In this document: positions 16,846 through 27,900 of the stretch, in pieces
Layout: each line of letters opens with the position of its first letter
How positions within the stretch are numbered: position 1 is the stretch's first letter
DNA from: Marinagarivorans sp.
GTDB lineage: Bacteria > Pseudomonadota > Gammaproteobacteria > Pseudomonadales > Cellvibrionaceae
Length of the DNA stretch: 64,000 bases
NCBI GenBank assembly: GCA_028281865.1
Contig: JANQJB010000121.1
Coordinates: forward strand, 35,291-99,290
Direction: 5' to 3'
The notes under the pieces: generated by a model
What the model was told of the DNA's origin: nothing
The model's database searches: none
The model's input: the letters and a program-made list of their open reading frames with translations, nothing else
Translations under genes and position numbers: made by a program

Positions 16846-18114
16846 TTATTGATAACCCTTTGGAAAAGGATCGGGTTCCATCAATTCTTTTGTTTCGTAA
16901 ACCAATTCATACTGGCCGTTGCGCAACGCGCGCCCGATTCTTGTTTTGGACCATAAGTGATGATTAGGGTGAATCTTCACGTAACCCTCAGGGGCAGTAT
17001 GCAGTTCGATACCAGGAGAAGCCGCACGCACTTTATCGATATCAAATGACCCTGCTTTTTCCACAGCGGCTTTCCACAACCATGGTCCTAAATAAGCAGC
17101 TTGAGTCACATCTCCGATGACAATATCGTCTCCCCACATTTCTTTAAATGCTTTTACAAAACGTTTATTATTTTCATTAGGTAGCGATTGAAAATATTTC
17201 ATTGCTGCATAAGCACCTTCAATGTTCTCGCCACCGATACCCAATATTTCATCTTCCGTTACGGAAATCGTCAAAATAAGGGGCTTTTCTTTACGAGGGT
17301 CAATTCCCGCCGCTTTAAGCTGTTTATAAAATGCTACATTTGACCCGCCGACAACAATGGCATAAATCACATCAGGGCGGCGTAACTTTATTTTATTAAT
17401 CACGGAATTAAACTGCGTGTGGCCCAAGGGATAATACTCTTCGCCCACAACTTTTAGGCCCAATTTTTCGATATGTTTGCGGGCAATTTTATTAGATGTC
17501 CGAGGCCAAATATAATCCGAACCAAGTAGATAGAATTTTTTGGCGCCCTTTTCTTTTACAACCCAATCAATTCCGGCAAGAATTTGTTGAGTCGCTTCTT
17601 GCCCCGTATAAATCACATTGGGCGACTGCTCCAAGCCCTCGTAAAAAGTCGGGTAATAAAGCATGCCGTTGTACTGCTCAAATACCGGTAATACAGCCTT
17701 CCGCGATGCAGACGTCCAGCAACCAAAAACGGCTGCAACTTTATCGTTCACGAGTAACTTCTTCGATTTTTCTGCAAACGTCGGCCAATCGCTTGCGCCA
17801 TCTTCTTGAATATATTTAATTTTTCGACCTAGCACCCCTCCCATATCATTTATTTGTTTTATCGCCAGTTTTTCCGCCTGAACAGAGCCGGTTTCGCTAA
17901 TTGCCATGGTTCCGGTGACGGAGTGCAGTATGCCTACTGTCACCTCCTTATCGGTAACGGCTAAACCTGTCGTGTTAACACTGGCGTTTACCATCGCGGC
18001 CGAAAGTAAAAACCAAAGCGATAGATAAAATGAAAGTATGAGCCTTCTATCAGACTGATCACAAGACGCTCCTGCAGTAAACAAACTTAATATACGTTTT
18101 AGGTTAATGGACAT
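16846..18114 (-). CDS. urtA: Urea/amide ABC transporter substrate-binding protein UrtA
   Basis: A periplasmic binding protein of about 422 residues. The mature part begins EVTVGILHSVTGTMAISETG and continues with YIQEDGASDWPTFAEKS, VFGCWTSASRKAVLPVFE and YYPTFYEGLEQSPNVIYTG, a run characteristic of UrtA/FmdD-type urea or amide binding proteins. ATG at 18114 is preceded by GAGGTG at good spacing and is preferred over an upstream ATG at 18165. The N-terminus carries a hydrophobic segment (~residues 27-45) that should act as signal sequence, although the stretch before it is longer than usual. First gene of the operon, divergent from the sensor gene. Urea versus short-chain amide specificity cannot be decided; the fmdA relic favours amides. 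Confidence 0.85.
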   Translation of the reverse strand: MSINLKRILSLFTAGASCDQSDRRLILSFYLSLWFLLSAAMVNASVNTTGLAVTDKEVTVGILHSVTGTMAISETGSVQAEKLAIKQINDMGGVLGRKIKYIQEDGASDWPTFAEKSKKLLVNDKVAAVFGCWTSASRKAVLPVFEQYNGMLYYPTFYEGLEQSPNVIYTGQEATQQILAGIDWVVKEKGAKKFYLLGSDYIWPRTSNKIARKHIEKLGLKVVGEEYYPLGHTQFNSVINKIKLRRPDVIYAIVVGGSNVAFYKQLKAAGIDPRKEKPLILTISVTEDEILGIGGENIEGAYAAMKYFQSLPNENNKRFVKAFKEMWGDDIVIGDVTQAAYLGPWLWKAAVEKAGSFDIDKVRAASPGIELHTAPEGYVKIHPNHHLWSKTRIGRALRNGQYELVYETKELMEPDPFPKGYQ

Positions 18115-18438
18115 AGGGACACCTCGACTAAGAAAAAATAAATAACAACAACCAATGAGACCCATAGTGCGCGCATATCCGTGTTAGTAAAATTCGTTAA
18201 ACACACTAGCAAACTACGTCATTTGACGTATGGGTATTGAGTAGGCATCCACTTATGATGTGATGGGGAAAAAGCGCAGAAATTTCTGCTTCCATATTAA
18301 GACTGGCGGGTATTCATACTGGCCCATTTATTGCGCTAACTTCTAAACAACCTTTGGTTTTTATCAACTACTACCGCTCGTCAGCGATCGTGAAAGCGTC
18401 AAACGATGACTTGGGTATAAGAGTTTTCACTTTCAGAT
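18115..18438. promoter_or_regulatory. Divergent control region with two perfect palindromes
   Basis: Between urtA and the sensor kinase gene lie TACGTCA-TT-TGACGTA (18215-18230, perfect 7-bp arms) and GCAGAAATTTCTGC (18276-18289, perfect 14-bp palindrome). Either could bind the LuxR-type response regulator encoded by the divergent pair. No gene is present. The first is nearer urtA (about 100 bp upstream of its start), the usual place for an activator site. Assignment as operators is inference. Confidence 0.5.
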
Positions 18439-21400
18439 ATGACAGTAAAACAAGAAATTTTTCGCGTTCGACGTAATTACAACAAATGGGTTAACAACCA
18501 AACGCTCGAAGATTACGCTCTGCGATTTACTGCGAAAGCCTCACGCAAATGGTCTTTGGGTCGTGTTGCGCTTACTGCACTTGGGTCGATATCGTTCTTG
18601 GCGCTAGAAGCAATTGGAGGCGCCATAACACTCGTTTACGGTTTTCCAAACACGCTGTATGCTGTTATCGCCGTAAGTCTTATTATCTTCCTATGCGCTA
18701 TACCCATTTGTTATTACGCAGCGCAATACGGCGTTGATATCGATTTGCTCACTCGTGGTGCGGGCTTTGGCTATATTGGTTCAACCACAACCTCGCTGAT
18801 ATACGCCTCGTTCACGTTTATTTTCTTTGCGTTGGAAGCAGCAATAATGGCGAAAGCCTTAGAGCTCGTATTTTCCATACCGCTAGAATTGGGTTACATC
18901 TTAAGTTCGGTCGTTGTAATTCCTTTAGTTTTTTACGGTATTACTTTTATTAGCCGGTTTCAAATGTGGACACAACCGTTTTGGTTGTTTCTGCAAATTC
19001 TTCCATTCATCTTTATCATTTATTTAGAAGCTAAAACAATTAGTAATTGGACTACATATTCCCCAAAACAACTTGAAAACGGTGCCAATTTCAACGTGCT
19101 TTTATTTGGTGGCGCAACAGCCGTATTATTTTCCTTGATCGGTCAAATTGGAGAACAAGTAGATTTCTTGCGTTTTCTTCCACCTAGAAACAAAACAAAT
19201 AATAAATCATGGTGGGCAGCTCTACTTGGCGCCGGTCCCGGCTGGATCATCCTAGGCGCTCTAAAGATATTAATCGGATCATTCTTAGCATTCTTGGCAC
19301 TACAACATGGAATCGTCGAAGAAGATGCCGATGATCCAGCAAAAATGTATCAAATTGCTTTTTCCTATCTCTCCAACAACGAATATATTGTTTTGTCGTT
19401 GGTTGGGATATTCGTTGTTTTATCGCAGCTCAAGATCAATGTGACAAACGCGTACGCAGGCTCCATCGCTTGGTCTAATTTTTTTTCGCGCCTTACCCGC
19501 AGCCACCCCGGTAGAGTTGTATGGCTAGTATTTAACGTCGCTATTGCTCTATTGCTTATGGAACTTGGCGTGTATCAGGCATTCGAAAATACGCTAACGA
19601 TCTACGCGCTTGTTGCCGTCGCGTGGGTCGGATCCCTTGTCGCAGACCTCGTTATCAATAAACCTCTTGGGCTTAGCCCGCCATACATAGAATTTAAGCG
19701 CGCTTACCTGCACGACATTAACCCGGTTGGTGTCGGTTCCATGCTAATCGCAACAATTATGGGAGTAATGGCTTATATTGGTGCGTTGGGCGAAACATGC
19801 AAGGCACTTGCACACTTTCTAACACTTGGAACGCCTTTTATTACGGTTCCCGCAATCGCGCTACTAACTCGCAGTCGATACTATCTTGCGCGCGAAAAAG
19901 ACAAATTTGTAGAAACACAAAACGAGATTGCCTGTTGCATATGCGAAAACCATTATGAAAGCGAAGATATGGCATACTGTCCCGCCTACGGTGGCCCGAT
20001 ATGTTCACTTTGTTGTTCGTTAGACGCGCGATGTCAGGACCAGTGTAAAGACCAAACCAGCCCTACAGAAAATTTTATAGAACTTCTGCGTCGCACCCTA
20101 CCCAAAGCTGCAAGCCCCTATATCAATTCACAACTGATAAAATTTTCTTTTCTATTAATTGCCGTCGCATCGATCTGCGGCGCACTTTTATCTGTCGTCT
20201 ATTCACATACGGTTACTGGCGCAGAAAGTCACAACGAACTATTATCGGACACGCTTTGGAAAGTATTTTTTATTTTGATGATCGTTTCAGGCGTTATATG
20301 CTGGCTTTTTATCCTCGCTCATGAGAGCCGGATTGTCGCTCAAGAAGAATCTCAAACTCAAACACTTCGACTTGTAAAAGAAATCGAGGCGCATGAGATA
20401 ACCGATCGGAAACTTCAAGACGCAAAAGAAACCGCAGAGGCTGCAAATAACGCAAAAAGCCGTTACCTCACGGGAATAAGCCATGAATTGAGAACTCCAC
20501 TCAACACCATTCTTGGCTATGCGCAATTATTAGAGAAAGATCCCGAAATTAATCGCAGAGTTCAGCACCAAGTTGTCGTCATTCGACGCAGCGGTGAACA
20601 CCTCGCCGACTTAATCGAAGGCTTGCTTGATATATCTAAAATAGAAGCTGGTCGCCTGGACATTTATCGCGACCGCATCCGCTTCAAAGCTCTACTAGAA
20701 CAGCTGGTGGACATGTTTCGACCACAAGCAGAAGCAAAGAACTTAGCATTTGAACTTAAAATCCAGAGCATACTACCGGAGTTTGTGCAAGGAGATGAGA
20801 AGCGGGTTCGGCAAATATTAATTAACCTATTATCGAATGCCATCAATTACACCAGGACAGGCAAGGTGATATTTACAGTAAGGTATCGTAACCACGTTGC
20901 TGAATTTAAAGTTATTGATACGGGTGTTGGAATTTCCGAGGCTGATATCGAACGTATTTTTAGGCCTTTCGAGCGTGTGCGCACTCCTGGTGTTCCAAGT
21001 ATCGGAGGTACCGGGTTAGGCTTAACTATATCTCGGCTACTTTGCGATATTATGGGGGGAGATTTATCAGTTCAAAGGAATAACTATGGCGGTGCAACAT
21101 TTATGGTATCCCTAATGCTCGCTAGGTTACCTGGAGAGGAAAGTGAATACGCCGTCATTAAAAGAATTTGTGGCTATAAAGGAACAAGAAAAACAATACT
21201 TGTAGTAGATGACGATGCAACACATCGAGGCCTGTTGAGTGATCTACTATCTCCCCTCGGTTTTACCGTGCTGGAAGCCCAGGACGCAGCGAGTTGCGAG
21301 GCTATGCTTGAACACTGCGTACCAGATATTTATTTTCTCGATTGCCTTATGCCTGGTAAAGACGGTTTAAAGCTCGCTGATGACCTAAGAATTCAAGGTA

Positions 21401-21801
21401 TCCGCGCGCCAATTGTCATCGTATCGGCAAACGCATTTGCGGAAGAAAGTAAACAAGTCGGCGATCTTGCCTATGACGCTTATTTAAATAAACCGATAAA
21501 ATTGGAAAATCTACTTGAACTTATTGGTAACTTATTGTCACTCAAGTGGGATTACAAAGGTACTTCTCCCGATTACCAGAACGATAAAGCAATAACACAC
21601 AAGAGTTTTCTTCCGAATTTACATTGGCAACAACGTATTATTGAAAACGCGTCCAGCGGAAATTTAAGTGGACTACGCGATATCTTAAATAAACTTAGGG
21701 AAGACCCTGACGTAAACGAGGAGTTTATCAAGCATCTACAAAACCTGGTTCAAAAAGTTCGTTTTGAAGAAATTGTTGATTTGTTTGGAGGTATCAAATG
21801 A
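18439..21801 (+). CDS. NCS1 permease-like/histidine kinase/receiver fusion sensor
   Basis: A 1120-residue hybrid sensor. Residues ~1-490 form a polytopic domain resembling purine-cytosine permeases (NCS1 family; segment LGRVALTALGSISFLALEAIGG, many membrane spans). A cysteine-rich segment (~497-536, nine or more Cys in CxxC-like pairs) may bind metal. Two further membrane spans (~567-590, 607-630) precede a HisKA dimerisation domain with phospho-acceptor in SHELRTPLN (His ~682), an HATPase domain (NLLSNAINYT, DTGVGIS, GGTGLGL) and a receiver domain (VVDDD at ~923, phospho-Asp in FLDCLMPG ~967), then a ~75-residue tail. The permease part probably senses a transported solute. It overlaps the response regulator gene by 4 bp and diverges from the urt-like operon, so it probably controls amide/urea uptake. 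Confidence 0.88.
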   Translation: MTVKQEIFRVRRNYNKWVNNQTLEDYALRFTAKASRKWSLGRVALTALGSISFLALEAIGGAITLVYGFPNTLYAVIAVSLIIFLCAIPICYYAAQYGVDIDLLTRGAGFGYIGSTTTSLIYASFTFIFFALEAAIMAKALELVFSIPLELGYILSSVVVIPLVFYGITFISRFQMWTQPFWLFLQILPFIFIIYLEAKTISNWTTYSPKQLENGANFNVLLFGGATAVLFSLIGQIGEQVDFLRFLPPRNKTNNKSWWAALLGAGPGWIILGALKILIGSFLAFLALQHGIVEEDADDPAKMYQIAFSYLSNNEYIVLSLVGIFVVLSQLKINVTNAYAGSIAWSNFFSRLTRSHPGRVVWLVFNVAIALLLMELGVYQAFENTLTIYALVAVAWVGSLVADLVINKPLGLSPPYIEFKRAYLHDINPVGVGSMLIATIMGVMAYIGALGETCKALAHFLTLGTPFITVPAIALLTRSRYYLAREKDKFVETQNEIACCICENHYESEDMAYCPAYGGPICSLCCSLDARCQDQCKDQTSPTENFIELLRRTLPKAASPYINSQLIKFSFLLIAVASICGALLSVVYSHTVTGAESHNELLSDTLWKVFFILMIVSGVICWLFILAHESRIVAQEESQTQTLRLVKEIEAHEITDRKLQDAKETAEAANNAKSRYLTGISHELRTPLNTILGYAQLLEKDPEINRRVQHQVVVIRRSGEHLADLIEGLLDISKIEAGRLDIYRDRIRFKALLEQLVDMFRPQAEAKNLAFELKIQSILPEFVQGDEKRVRQILINLLSNAINYTRTGKVIFTVRYRNHVAEFKVIDTGVGISEADIERIFRPFERVRTPGVPSIGGTGLGLTISRLLCDIMGGDLSVQRNNYGGATFMVSLMLARLPGEESEYAVIKRICGYKGTRKTILVVDDDATHRGLLSDLLSPLGFTVLEAQDAASCEAMLEHCVPDIYFLDCLMPGKDGLKLADDLRIQGIRAPIVIVSANAFAEESKQVGDLAYDAYLNKPIKLENLLELIGNLLSLKWDYKGTSPDYQNDKAITHKSFLPNLHWQQRIIENASSGNLSGLRDILNKLREDPDVNEEFIKHLQNLVQKVRFEEIVDLFGGIK

Positions 21802-22685
21802 ACAAAGATACAGTACTCGTTGTCGACGACTCGCCTGATACGCTTGCAATGCTAAACGATGCTCTTGAAGTCGCTGGTATGACTGCGCTGGTATCCCTCG
21901 ACGGAAAAAACGCGATAAATCTCGCGAGAAAAATTAAACCCAACATTATTTTACTCGACGCTATTATGCCGAACCTCAATGGATACGAGACTTGCATGCG
22001 CCTTAAACAAGATTTGGATACCCGCGGTATACCGATAATTTTTATGACGGGTTTGACCGATAGCGAAAGCGTGGTAAAAGCATTTGAATACGGAGGAGTA
22101 GATTTCGTTACCAAACCGATTAAGCCTGACGAACTGATCGCCCGGATTCGCGTTCATCTGACGACCTTTCGCAATGCATTAAGCGCCCATACAGCACTAG
22201 ATACTGCTGGCCAGCATATTATCGCTCTAGATAAAAATAACGATATCGCATGGGCAACACCGCAAACTCAATCTCTATTCGAAAGTGCCGGAATTAGGGA
22301 GGATTGGTTGCATTCCAAATTATATAAGCAGCTAGAGCACTGGCTTAACGGAAACCCAAAAGAAAATGATAGCCTGCCGGTGAAACTCGATTCATCAACT
22401 ATTCGTTTCATATTTCTAGAAACTGAGGATGAAACTAAATTATTAAAAATAATCGACGAGGAAAAACCTGATAGCATCGAGATACTCAAGCATTGCTTCT
22501 CATTAACGCAACGCGAAGCTGAAGTCCTACTTTGGATTGCTAAAGGAAAAACCAACCGAGATATTGCTCAAATTATGGAGATTAGCCCGCGTACAGTGAA
22601 CAAACATCTTGAACAGATTTTTCCGAAACTTGGCGTTGAAAATCGCACAACTGCGGCAGCAAAAGCAATTGGACGGTTAAGCTAA
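21798..22685 (+). CDS. LuxR-family response regulator
   Basis: A 295-residue two-component regulator: receiver domain at ~1-120 (VVDDSPD at the acidic pocket, phospho-Asp in ILLDAIMPNLNGYE, FMTGLTD, conserved Lys in VTKPIKP), a variable ~80-residue middle, and a C-terminal LuxR/GerE helix-turn-helix (~228-290; LTQREAEVLLWIAKGKTNRDIA ... SPRTVNKHLEQIF). Its ATG overlaps the sensor stop region (ATGA), implying translational coupling and a cognate pair. Likely DNA targets are the palindromes in the divergent region upstream of the sensor and urtA. Confidence 0.92.
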   Translation: MNKDTVLVVDDSPDTLAMLNDALEVAGMTALVSLDGKNAINLARKIKPNIILLDAIMPNLNGYETCMRLKQDLDTRGIPIIFMTGLTDSESVVKAFEYGGVDFVTKPIKPDELIARIRVHLTTFRNALSAHTALDTAGQHIIALDKNNDIAWATPQTQSLFESAGIREDWLHSKLYKQLEHWLNGNPKENDSLPVKLDSSTIRFIFLETEDETKLLKIIDEEKPDSIEILKHCFSLTQREAEVLLWIAKGKTNRDIAQIMEISPRTVNKHLEQIFPKLGVENRTTAAAKAIGRLS

Positions 22686-23042
22686 TTCTCATTAATAGAT
22701 AGCTTACAAGCAAAATTAAGCTTTGCAAGCTAAGTAAATTTTTAGCTCTGACAAGATTAGCCTATGGAAAAATTTATAGGCCCCCAATCTTGCAACCTAC
22801 ATTATTATTTCTTATAAATCGACTGAAGACTCTTCTCAACTGCATTAAACGCGGGTAAAAACCTAGAAATGTATTTATAAAGGACTATAGTTACATTTTA
22901 GGTATGGTTATTTTGAAGCAAAATATTTCGATTTGAAATAAGTAGAAGACGGAGTTGTTCGAAAACCATAAGGATGCTTCTTCATAAATTTGTATAACCG
23001 GAAAGTTTGCAGAATTTAAATCATTTTCGGACCTATGTAGTT
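22686..23042. other. Intergenic region with possible terminator
   Basis: The only structure seen is a hairpin at 22700-22732 (TAGCTT with AAGCTA, inner GCAAA with TTTGC) followed by AGTAAATTTTT, a plausible terminator for the two-component pair. The remaining ~300 bp upstream of the chemotaxis receptor is AT-rich and must contain its promoter, but no sigma-70 or sigma-28 box could be assigned confidently. Confidence 0.4.
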
Positions 23043-24719
23043 ATGAGAAAAGGCAGTTTTAGCGCATTTTTTTTTAGTGTTAGGGCAAAGATACTCGTGA
23101 TGATCATTGTTCCTATTGTATTATCAATAGGATCATTCAGCCTTATACGAAATTATCTAAACACTGCGGCAAAGATCAACGACCAACGCGTCAACAAACA
23201 ATTTCAGCGATTTGACGACATCACCAAGCTAAACAATCTTTATATGGAAGATTTCACAGCCCTAGTTCACCGAGCGCGTGCGCAAAGCTTATTTTGGAAC
23301 GAAGCCCAAGATTCAATAAATACCATCACTGAGCAAAAATCTACGTTGTGGGAGAGTTTACTGACGGAACACCCTGAATTGCTAAACGAAGAGTTGTCAG
23401 AAAAAGTCGTTAAACAGCGTGAAAAACTAAACGCTTTGTTCGACAAAGTAAATTCCGCAATAAAAGAGCAATCTTCATACGAATTGGGCGATATCGCAGA
23501 CCTAGACTTGTACACAGAGCTATCAAATTTGGACGAAGTCCTTAATGAACTACGCGCTAATCAGACAGCATTGCGAGAAAAAGAAGAGCTAGAAATGCGC
23601 GCTTCACTGGACGAAGCTAAAAAGCTCTTTGCATTAAACATCTTCGCTATTTTTATCATTATTGGACTAACCGGCTGCTGGATTTATTTCAGAATAAACC
23701 ATCGTATTAAACTCTTTTTAGATACTGTTTCGTACGTGGAAAAAACGAGGGATTTTACCCATAAAAACAATATGCGCGGAAAAGACGAATTCAGTGAAAT
23801 AGGTCAGCGCTTTGACAAATTATTGGGCTATTTCCGTACGATAATCGCAGATTTCCAAATTGTATCAAAAACATTATCGGCGACATCCACCATCCTAGTG
23901 GGGTCAAACGAAAAACTGGGCGTCCAGTCCGTAAACCAAGGCAAACTCTTTGGCGCTATCGAAAATGACCTGACTGAAATTAGCACTTCATCCGATCACG
24001 TCAAAGAAGCTCTACTCAATTCGCAACAATTAGATAGTCAGGCTGAGTCGCGAGTCTCAGGGGGACGCGAGAAAGTATCGGTGACAATGGATGCGATTAA
24101 AAACCTAGATAAAATGCTAGATTCTGCAGTCGATTCAATTCGGCTCGTAAAAAACGAATCAGATCAAATTAGCCAAGCGATAACCTTAATTAGCAATATT
24201 TCGGACCAGACTAATCTATTAGCACTTAACGCGGCAATTGAGGCAGCACGAGCAGGAGAGCAAGGCAGAGGTTTCGCAGTAGTTGCGGAGGAGGTAAGAA
24301 ATTTAGCGTTAAAAACTACGTCATCCACCGAGGAGATTCGTTTAATTTTGACTCATTTAGTCGAATGCATTGATAATGCAGAAAAAAATGTTAGCAATGG
24401 AAAGAGTGCCGCGTCAGATAGCGTTACATTGGTTAGCGACTCCGGCGAGTTTCTCGTCGAAATAGCTGATACGCTCCGACTACTTTTGCAAGATAGAAAT
24501 AAAATATCGAGCACAATTGAAATTCAATCGAAAAACATTACGAATATTATCGAAAAACTAAAAGAAGCCCTTGAAGAAAATGATAAAACAATCGATCTCT
24601 CAAAGCTGGCTTTGGATTCAGGATCTCAAGTCGCCAATCTAGCGAAACGCTTGAGCAATGATCTGAGCAGCTGTAATACTCAGTCAGATAAACCTAAAAC
24701 AGACGAAGAGTTGTTTTAA
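23043..24719 (+). CDS. Methyl-accepting chemotaxis protein
   Basis: A transmembrane chemoreceptor of about 558 residues. A first membrane span (~residues 15-36) and a second (~198-217) flank a mostly helical periplasmic sensor of ~160 residues. A HAMP-like linker follows (~218-275), then a helical signalling domain whose hairpin tip [37 protein letters not shown] is essentially canonical and would contact CheA/CheW. The frame also has a TTG at 23007; ATG at 23043 gives a more typical basic N-terminus before the first span. There is no CheR-tethering pentapeptide at the C-terminus. The ligand is unknown; the neighbouring transporter and sensor make nitrogen compounds a possibility, purely by proximity. 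Confidence 0.9.
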   Translation: MRKGSFSAFFFSVRAKILVMIIVPIVLSIGSFSLIRNYLNTAAKINDQRVNKQFQRFDDITKLNNLYMEDFTALVHRARAQSLFWNEAQDSINTITEQKSTLWESLLTEHPELLNEELSEKVVKQREKLNALFDKVNSAIKEQSSYELGDIADLDLYTELSNLDEVLNELRANQTALREKEELEMRASLDEAKKLFALNIFAIFIIIGLTGCWIYFRINHRIKLFLDTVSYVEKTRDFTHKNNMRGKDEFSEIGQRFDKLLGYFRTIIADFQIVSKTLSATSTILVGSNEKLGVQSVNQGKLFGAIENDLTEISTSSDHVKEALLNSQQLDSQAESRVSGGREKVSVTMDAIKNLDKMLDSAVDSIRLVKNESDQISQAITLISNISDQTNLLALNAAIEAARAGEQGRGFAVVAEEVRNLALKTTSSTEEIRLILTHLVECIDNAEKNVSNGKSAASDSVTLVSDSGEFLVEIADTLRLLLQDRNKISSTIEIQSKNITNIIEKLKEALEENDKTIDLSKLALDSGSQVANLAKRLSNDLSSCNTQSDKPKTDEELF

Positions 24720-24913
24720 CCACCCATTTGCCTAATTCGAAAAGAGTTTGAACCAATACATATAAGTAAGGAAATTACCTTTAAGCCTCTTTTCAGTTTC
24801 TTGCCCATCATGTTTGCGATTTGGTTTTCATAGAGTTAAAACTGTCTCTAACTGTCGGGTCAGGGAAAGAAAATTATTTAAGCAGTGCGAGCTATAAAAA
24901 AGTAGCGCACAAT

Positions 24914-27900
24914 TTAATTCATTTCTTTCTCAAGCTTTCTAGCAACGTAATCAGACGATGTTGTGAATCGAGCGAGCAATGTATAAACCGTTGGCACAAC
25001 AAATAGCGTAAAAATAGTCGCAAAGGCAACGCCGGATAATAATGTCACACCAAGTACCATTCGATTTTCCGAGCCGGCGCCAAAACTTAAAATTAAGGGT
25101 ATCGAGCCAGTTATAGTTGTGATACTAGTCATTACAATCGGCCGTAAGCGTACAGCCGCTGAAGTTGTAATCGCATCGATAATCGATTTACCTTCATTGC
25201 GCAGCTGGTTCGCAAACTCAACAATTAAAATTCCGTTTTTAGCTGCCAGGCCAATTAACATAATTAAACCAATTTGGCTAAATAAATTGAGACTATTACC
25301 GGTAACGTATAAACCCAATAACCCACCCGCAATCGCTAGCGGGACAGTCAATATAATAATAAAGGGGTTCACATAACTTTCAAACTGCGCTGCTAGCACC
25401 AAAAACATAACCAGCACTCCCAGGCCAAACATCATAAAAGTAGAGCCACCTGCGTACTTGTAATCGCGAGAGCGGCCTTTGTAGTCGACTACCACTTGTT
25501 CAGGTAAATGCTCTTTTACGGTCGTTTCTAAAAAGCTCAATGCTTCACCGAGCGGAAAATCGTCTTTTAAATTTGCTGTGAGAGTAATGGCACGTGTTCG
25601 ATTGTAACGGTTAAGACTTTTTGACGTTCCGTACTCGCTAAACGAAACAACATTTGAAAGAGGAATCAATTCGCCGCTTCGATCAGAGCGCAAATAGATA
25701 TTAGTCAAATCCTGAGGACTATTTTGCAACTCTCGTATACCCTCGATAATGACATCGTATTCCTCACCACTTTCTAAAAAAGTGGTGACGCGCCTTGACG
25801 CCAACATGCTTTCTAAAGTGCGACCAATATTGGAGACTGAAACACCTAAATCAGCGGCACGATCATAGTTTATATTGATACGAATTTGCGGGCTCGTTTC
25901 CTTGTAATCCCAATCCAAACCCACAAAGCCGGGGTTGTTTTCATTGATTTTTCCTACCAGTGTATCGCGCCATGAAGCCAGCTCTTCATAGCTGCCACCA
26001 CCAATAACAAATTCAACGGGCTTGCTCAGCCGCCCCCCTATGCCCTGACGCATAATTGGAAAGGCAAGTACGCCAGGCAAGTCGGCAAGTGTTTTACGTA
26101 CCTCTCCAATAATTTCAAATGCCGATCGACGGTTTGCCCAATCATCAAGCAATACAATAACAATTCCACTGTTAAAGGTTTGCGCACCGCCGGTAAAGCC
26201 TGGTACGCGCACAAGCAGACGCTGTGCTTCACCCGATTCAGCTAACGGCATTAGGCGGCGCTCTATTTCGTCCATATACTTTTTCATGTAAGCGTAACTT
26301 GCACCTTCTGGACCGTTCACAACAATAAAAAATGCGCCGCGATCTTCCTTGGGTGCGTATTCTGAAGGGAGTTTATTGACTAAAATAAAAGCAATTGCCA
26401 CAATACCGGCAAATATAATACCAATCCACCAGGGCTGTCTAAGGAAAAACTTCAGCAATTTCAAATAAGCACTTTTATTTTCGCGCGTTTCATCATCTGA
26501 ATTATTTATTTTGCTATTTTGTTTTAACAGTAGAGATGCCAGTACGGGTGATAACGTCAATGCCACGAAACTGGAAAAAATAACGGCAGCTGTCATTGTT
26601 AATGCAAACTCAGAAAAAAGCCGACCAATATCACCTTTGATCACCGTAATGGGCGCAAATACAGCCACCAGTACAGCTGTCGTTGCAATAACTGCAAACC
26701 CTACTTGCCGCGTACCTTTAAAGGCTGCAACTAACGGTGTTTCGCCATAAACCTGCATACGGCGATAAATATTTTCCAGCACAACAATAGCGTCGTCGAC
26801 AACTAGCCCAATCGCAAGCACAAGCGCTAGCAACGTCAATAGATTTATCGAAAACCCCATCGCCTGCAGTAAGATAAATGTCGCGATTAACGACACCGGG
26901 ACCGTTACTGCCGGAACGAGCATCGCTCTCACACTGCGTAAAAAAATTAATATAACCAATACAACCAGTGCAATTGCAATTGCTAAGGTCTTATAAACTT
27001 CTTGAATCGCCTGCTCAATGTAAACGGCGGAATCATAACTCTGTTTAATTTCCATGCCCTCGGGCAGAGTCGGGTTAAGTCGTTCGGCTATTTCACGTGC
27101 AGACCTAGAAACGTCGATCGTATTTGCGGTGGACTGTTTAACCATGCCAAGTCCAACCATATTCACGCCGTTACCGCGAAAACTAATGCGATGCTCTCGC
27201 GTACCTTTCACCACTGTCGCGACATCGCCCAGGCGCACAATATGGCCATCGTCTCCGCGCTTTAATGCGAGCTCAGCAAAACTTTCCGGTTCGACGAAGA
27301 GTCTGTTAACACGCAAAGTAAATTGACGCGCTGAAGATTCAATTTGTCCTGCGGGCAGTTCAACATTTTCCCTGCGTAACGCATCTTCTATATCAGAAAC
27401 TGTTAAGCGATGAGCCGCCAAGCGAAACCGATCGACCCATATTCTCATCGCGTATTCTTGTCCTCCGCCAATACGCACGCGAGCAACGCCATCGGCAACA
27501 GAAAATTGATCAACCAAATAGCGCGAGGCGTAATCTGTCAATTCAGGTACCGTTAGTTTGTCGCTGACAAGATTGAGCCACATAATAACGTCGTCATTCG
27601 AATCCTGTTTTTGCACTTCCGGAACATCAGCTTCAACCGGTAAATCGTCGATAATGCGTGAGACTCGATCTCTCACGTCATTGGTTGCCGCGTCAATATC
27701 ACGATCCAAGTTAAATTCAATGCGAATATTTGAATTTCCGTCAGAACTGCTTGAAGTCAGAGTGCGAATGCCTTCCAAACCTGCAATACGCTCCTCGAGT
27801 TTCTCGGTGATCCGCGCTTCAACCACATTTGCAGCAGCACCCGGATAAGAGGTGGAGACTGTGACGATGGGGGGATCGATATTGGGGTATTCGCGCAATG

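Noticed and set aside
24821..25006. 61-codon plus-strand frame at the end of the RND gene
   Set aside because: Mostly overlaps the 3' end of the well-supported RND transporter gene on the other strand and shows no gene-like features.
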